From Deltaproteobacteria bacterium (GTDB taxonomy: Bacteria; Desulfobacterota; Desulfobacteria; Desulfobacterales; UBA11574): a stretch of DNA of 5,257 bases. The position numbers and the translations under genes are program-made. Shown one piece after another: positions 4,870 through 5,257 of the stretch (its first letter is position 1; every line of letters begins with the position of its first letter). The stretch spans positions 1 through 5,257 of the forward strand of contig JAFDCA010000095.1 of the NCBI GenBank assembly GCA_019313025.1, in the 5' to 3' direction. The notes beneath the pieces were generated by a model. It had not been told where the DNA came from and made no database searches. It worked only from the letters and a program-made list of their open reading frames with translations.

Positions 4870-5257
4870 CTAGTTGTCGGTGCTGAACTCTGGGCCCTTC
4901 AAGGCGTTTTTGAAGATCAAATAAAATCCGGTAACACCCAACAAACCATACACCACGATAAATGCAATCAATGTGATCAATACCTGAGATGTGGCGATAG
5001 GAGAAACTGCATCAGACGTTTTCATCAGACCATACACGATCCAGGGCTGGCGTCCCACTTCCGTGACGATCCACCCCAGTTCACAGGCAATATAGGGCAG
5101 GGGTATCGACAGTAGCATGAGCTTCAAATATTTAGGGCTGTCAACCAGGCGATTCCGTTTGATGAAACCGATGATGGTTGCCAGAATAAAATAGAAGCCC
5201 AGACCGACCATTCCTTTAAAAGCAAAGGATGTCAGCAGCACCGGAGGTCGTTCTTCG
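4870..5257 (-). CDS. cydA: Cytochrome bd quinol oxidase subunit I, C-terminal part (partial)
   Basis: This is the C-terminal 128 residues of CydA; the frame is open to the right edge, so the GTG at 5241 is an internal valine codon and not a start. CydA is the haem-bearing membrane subunit that oxidises quinol and reduces O2 to water at low oxygen. The visible part carries the hallmark GWIVTEVGRQPW stretch (fragment residues 61-72). By alignment from memory with E. coli CydA, W62, E66 and R69 match W441, E445 and R448 near haems b595 and d. The methionine of FKGMVGLG (fragment residue 16) matches M393, the haem b558 axial ligand. Two residues before it there is a lysine where E. coli has arginine. 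Three hydrophobic segments are visible, at about 15-31, 44-60 and 89-115. The stop is TAG, 43 bases before the cydB start, as expected for a cydAB operon. The Q-loop and haem ligands of the N-terminal part lie outside the window. Confidence 0.95.
   Translation of the reverse strand, partial: EERPPVLLTSFAFKGMVGLGFYFILATIIGFIKRNRLVDSPKYLKLMLLSIPLPYIACELGWIVTEVGRQPWIVYGLMKTSDAVSPIATSQVLITLIAFIVVYGLLGVTGFYLIFKNALKGPEFSTDN

Noticed and set aside
4966..4981. FNR-like sequence ATCAATGTGATCAA
   Set aside because: It lies inside cydA coding sequence, far from any gene start, and on inspection the halves are a direct repeat and not the inverted TTGAT-N4-ATCAA site.

Overview
The window looks like a piece of chromosome from an anaerobic, probably sulfate-reducing or related deltaproteobacterium (Desulfobacterota). 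This is inferred from the gene families: a rubredoxin–flavodiiron protein pair of the rub-roo type, a multihaem c7/c3-type periplasmic cytochrome, a single-cluster Desulfovibrio-like ferredoxin, and a short-form cytochrome bd. No taxonomic search was possible, so the genus is left open.

All eight confident genes are on the minus strand and are transcribed from right to left. In order they are: the C-terminal third of cydA (runs off the right edge), cydB, a triheme periplasmic cytochrome c, a fusion of an iron-sulfur flavoprotein with an ArsC-type arsenate reductase, a rubredoxin with unusual cysteine spacing, a canonical rubredoxin of only 52 residues, a flavodiiron protein (FprA/Roo family) and a small [4Fe-4S] ferredoxin whose start overlaps the flavodiiron stop. 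Gaps are mostly 14 to 83 bases. The one larger gap (173 bases, before the first rubredoxin) may hold a second promoter, giving two adjacent transcription units: cydA-cydB-cytochrome-fusion and rubredoxin-rubredoxin-fprA-ferredoxin.

Read together, the cluster is an oxygen (and possibly nitric oxide) removal set for an anaerobe. Cytochrome bd reduces O2 at the membrane using quinol, and the flavodiiron protein reduces O2 or NO in the cytoplasm using electrons from rubredoxin. The cytochrome, ferredoxin and iron-sulfur flavoprotein domain are extra electron-transfer parts whose partners cannot be proved from sequence. The ISF-ArsC fusion is the most unusual gene: it joins a complete CX2CX2CX5C iron-sulfur flavoprotein to a complete thiol-type ArsC, with no arsenic efflux or ArsR gene in view.

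The left 406 bases lie outside the cluster. They contain the start of an unrecognised minus-strand gene running off the left edge and, facing away from it, a diverged copy of the same N-terminal coding sequence that soon goes out of register. The two form an inverted pair around an AT-rich spacer of 66 bases. No RNA gene, CRISPR array, complete insertion sequence or convincing rho-independent terminator was seen.
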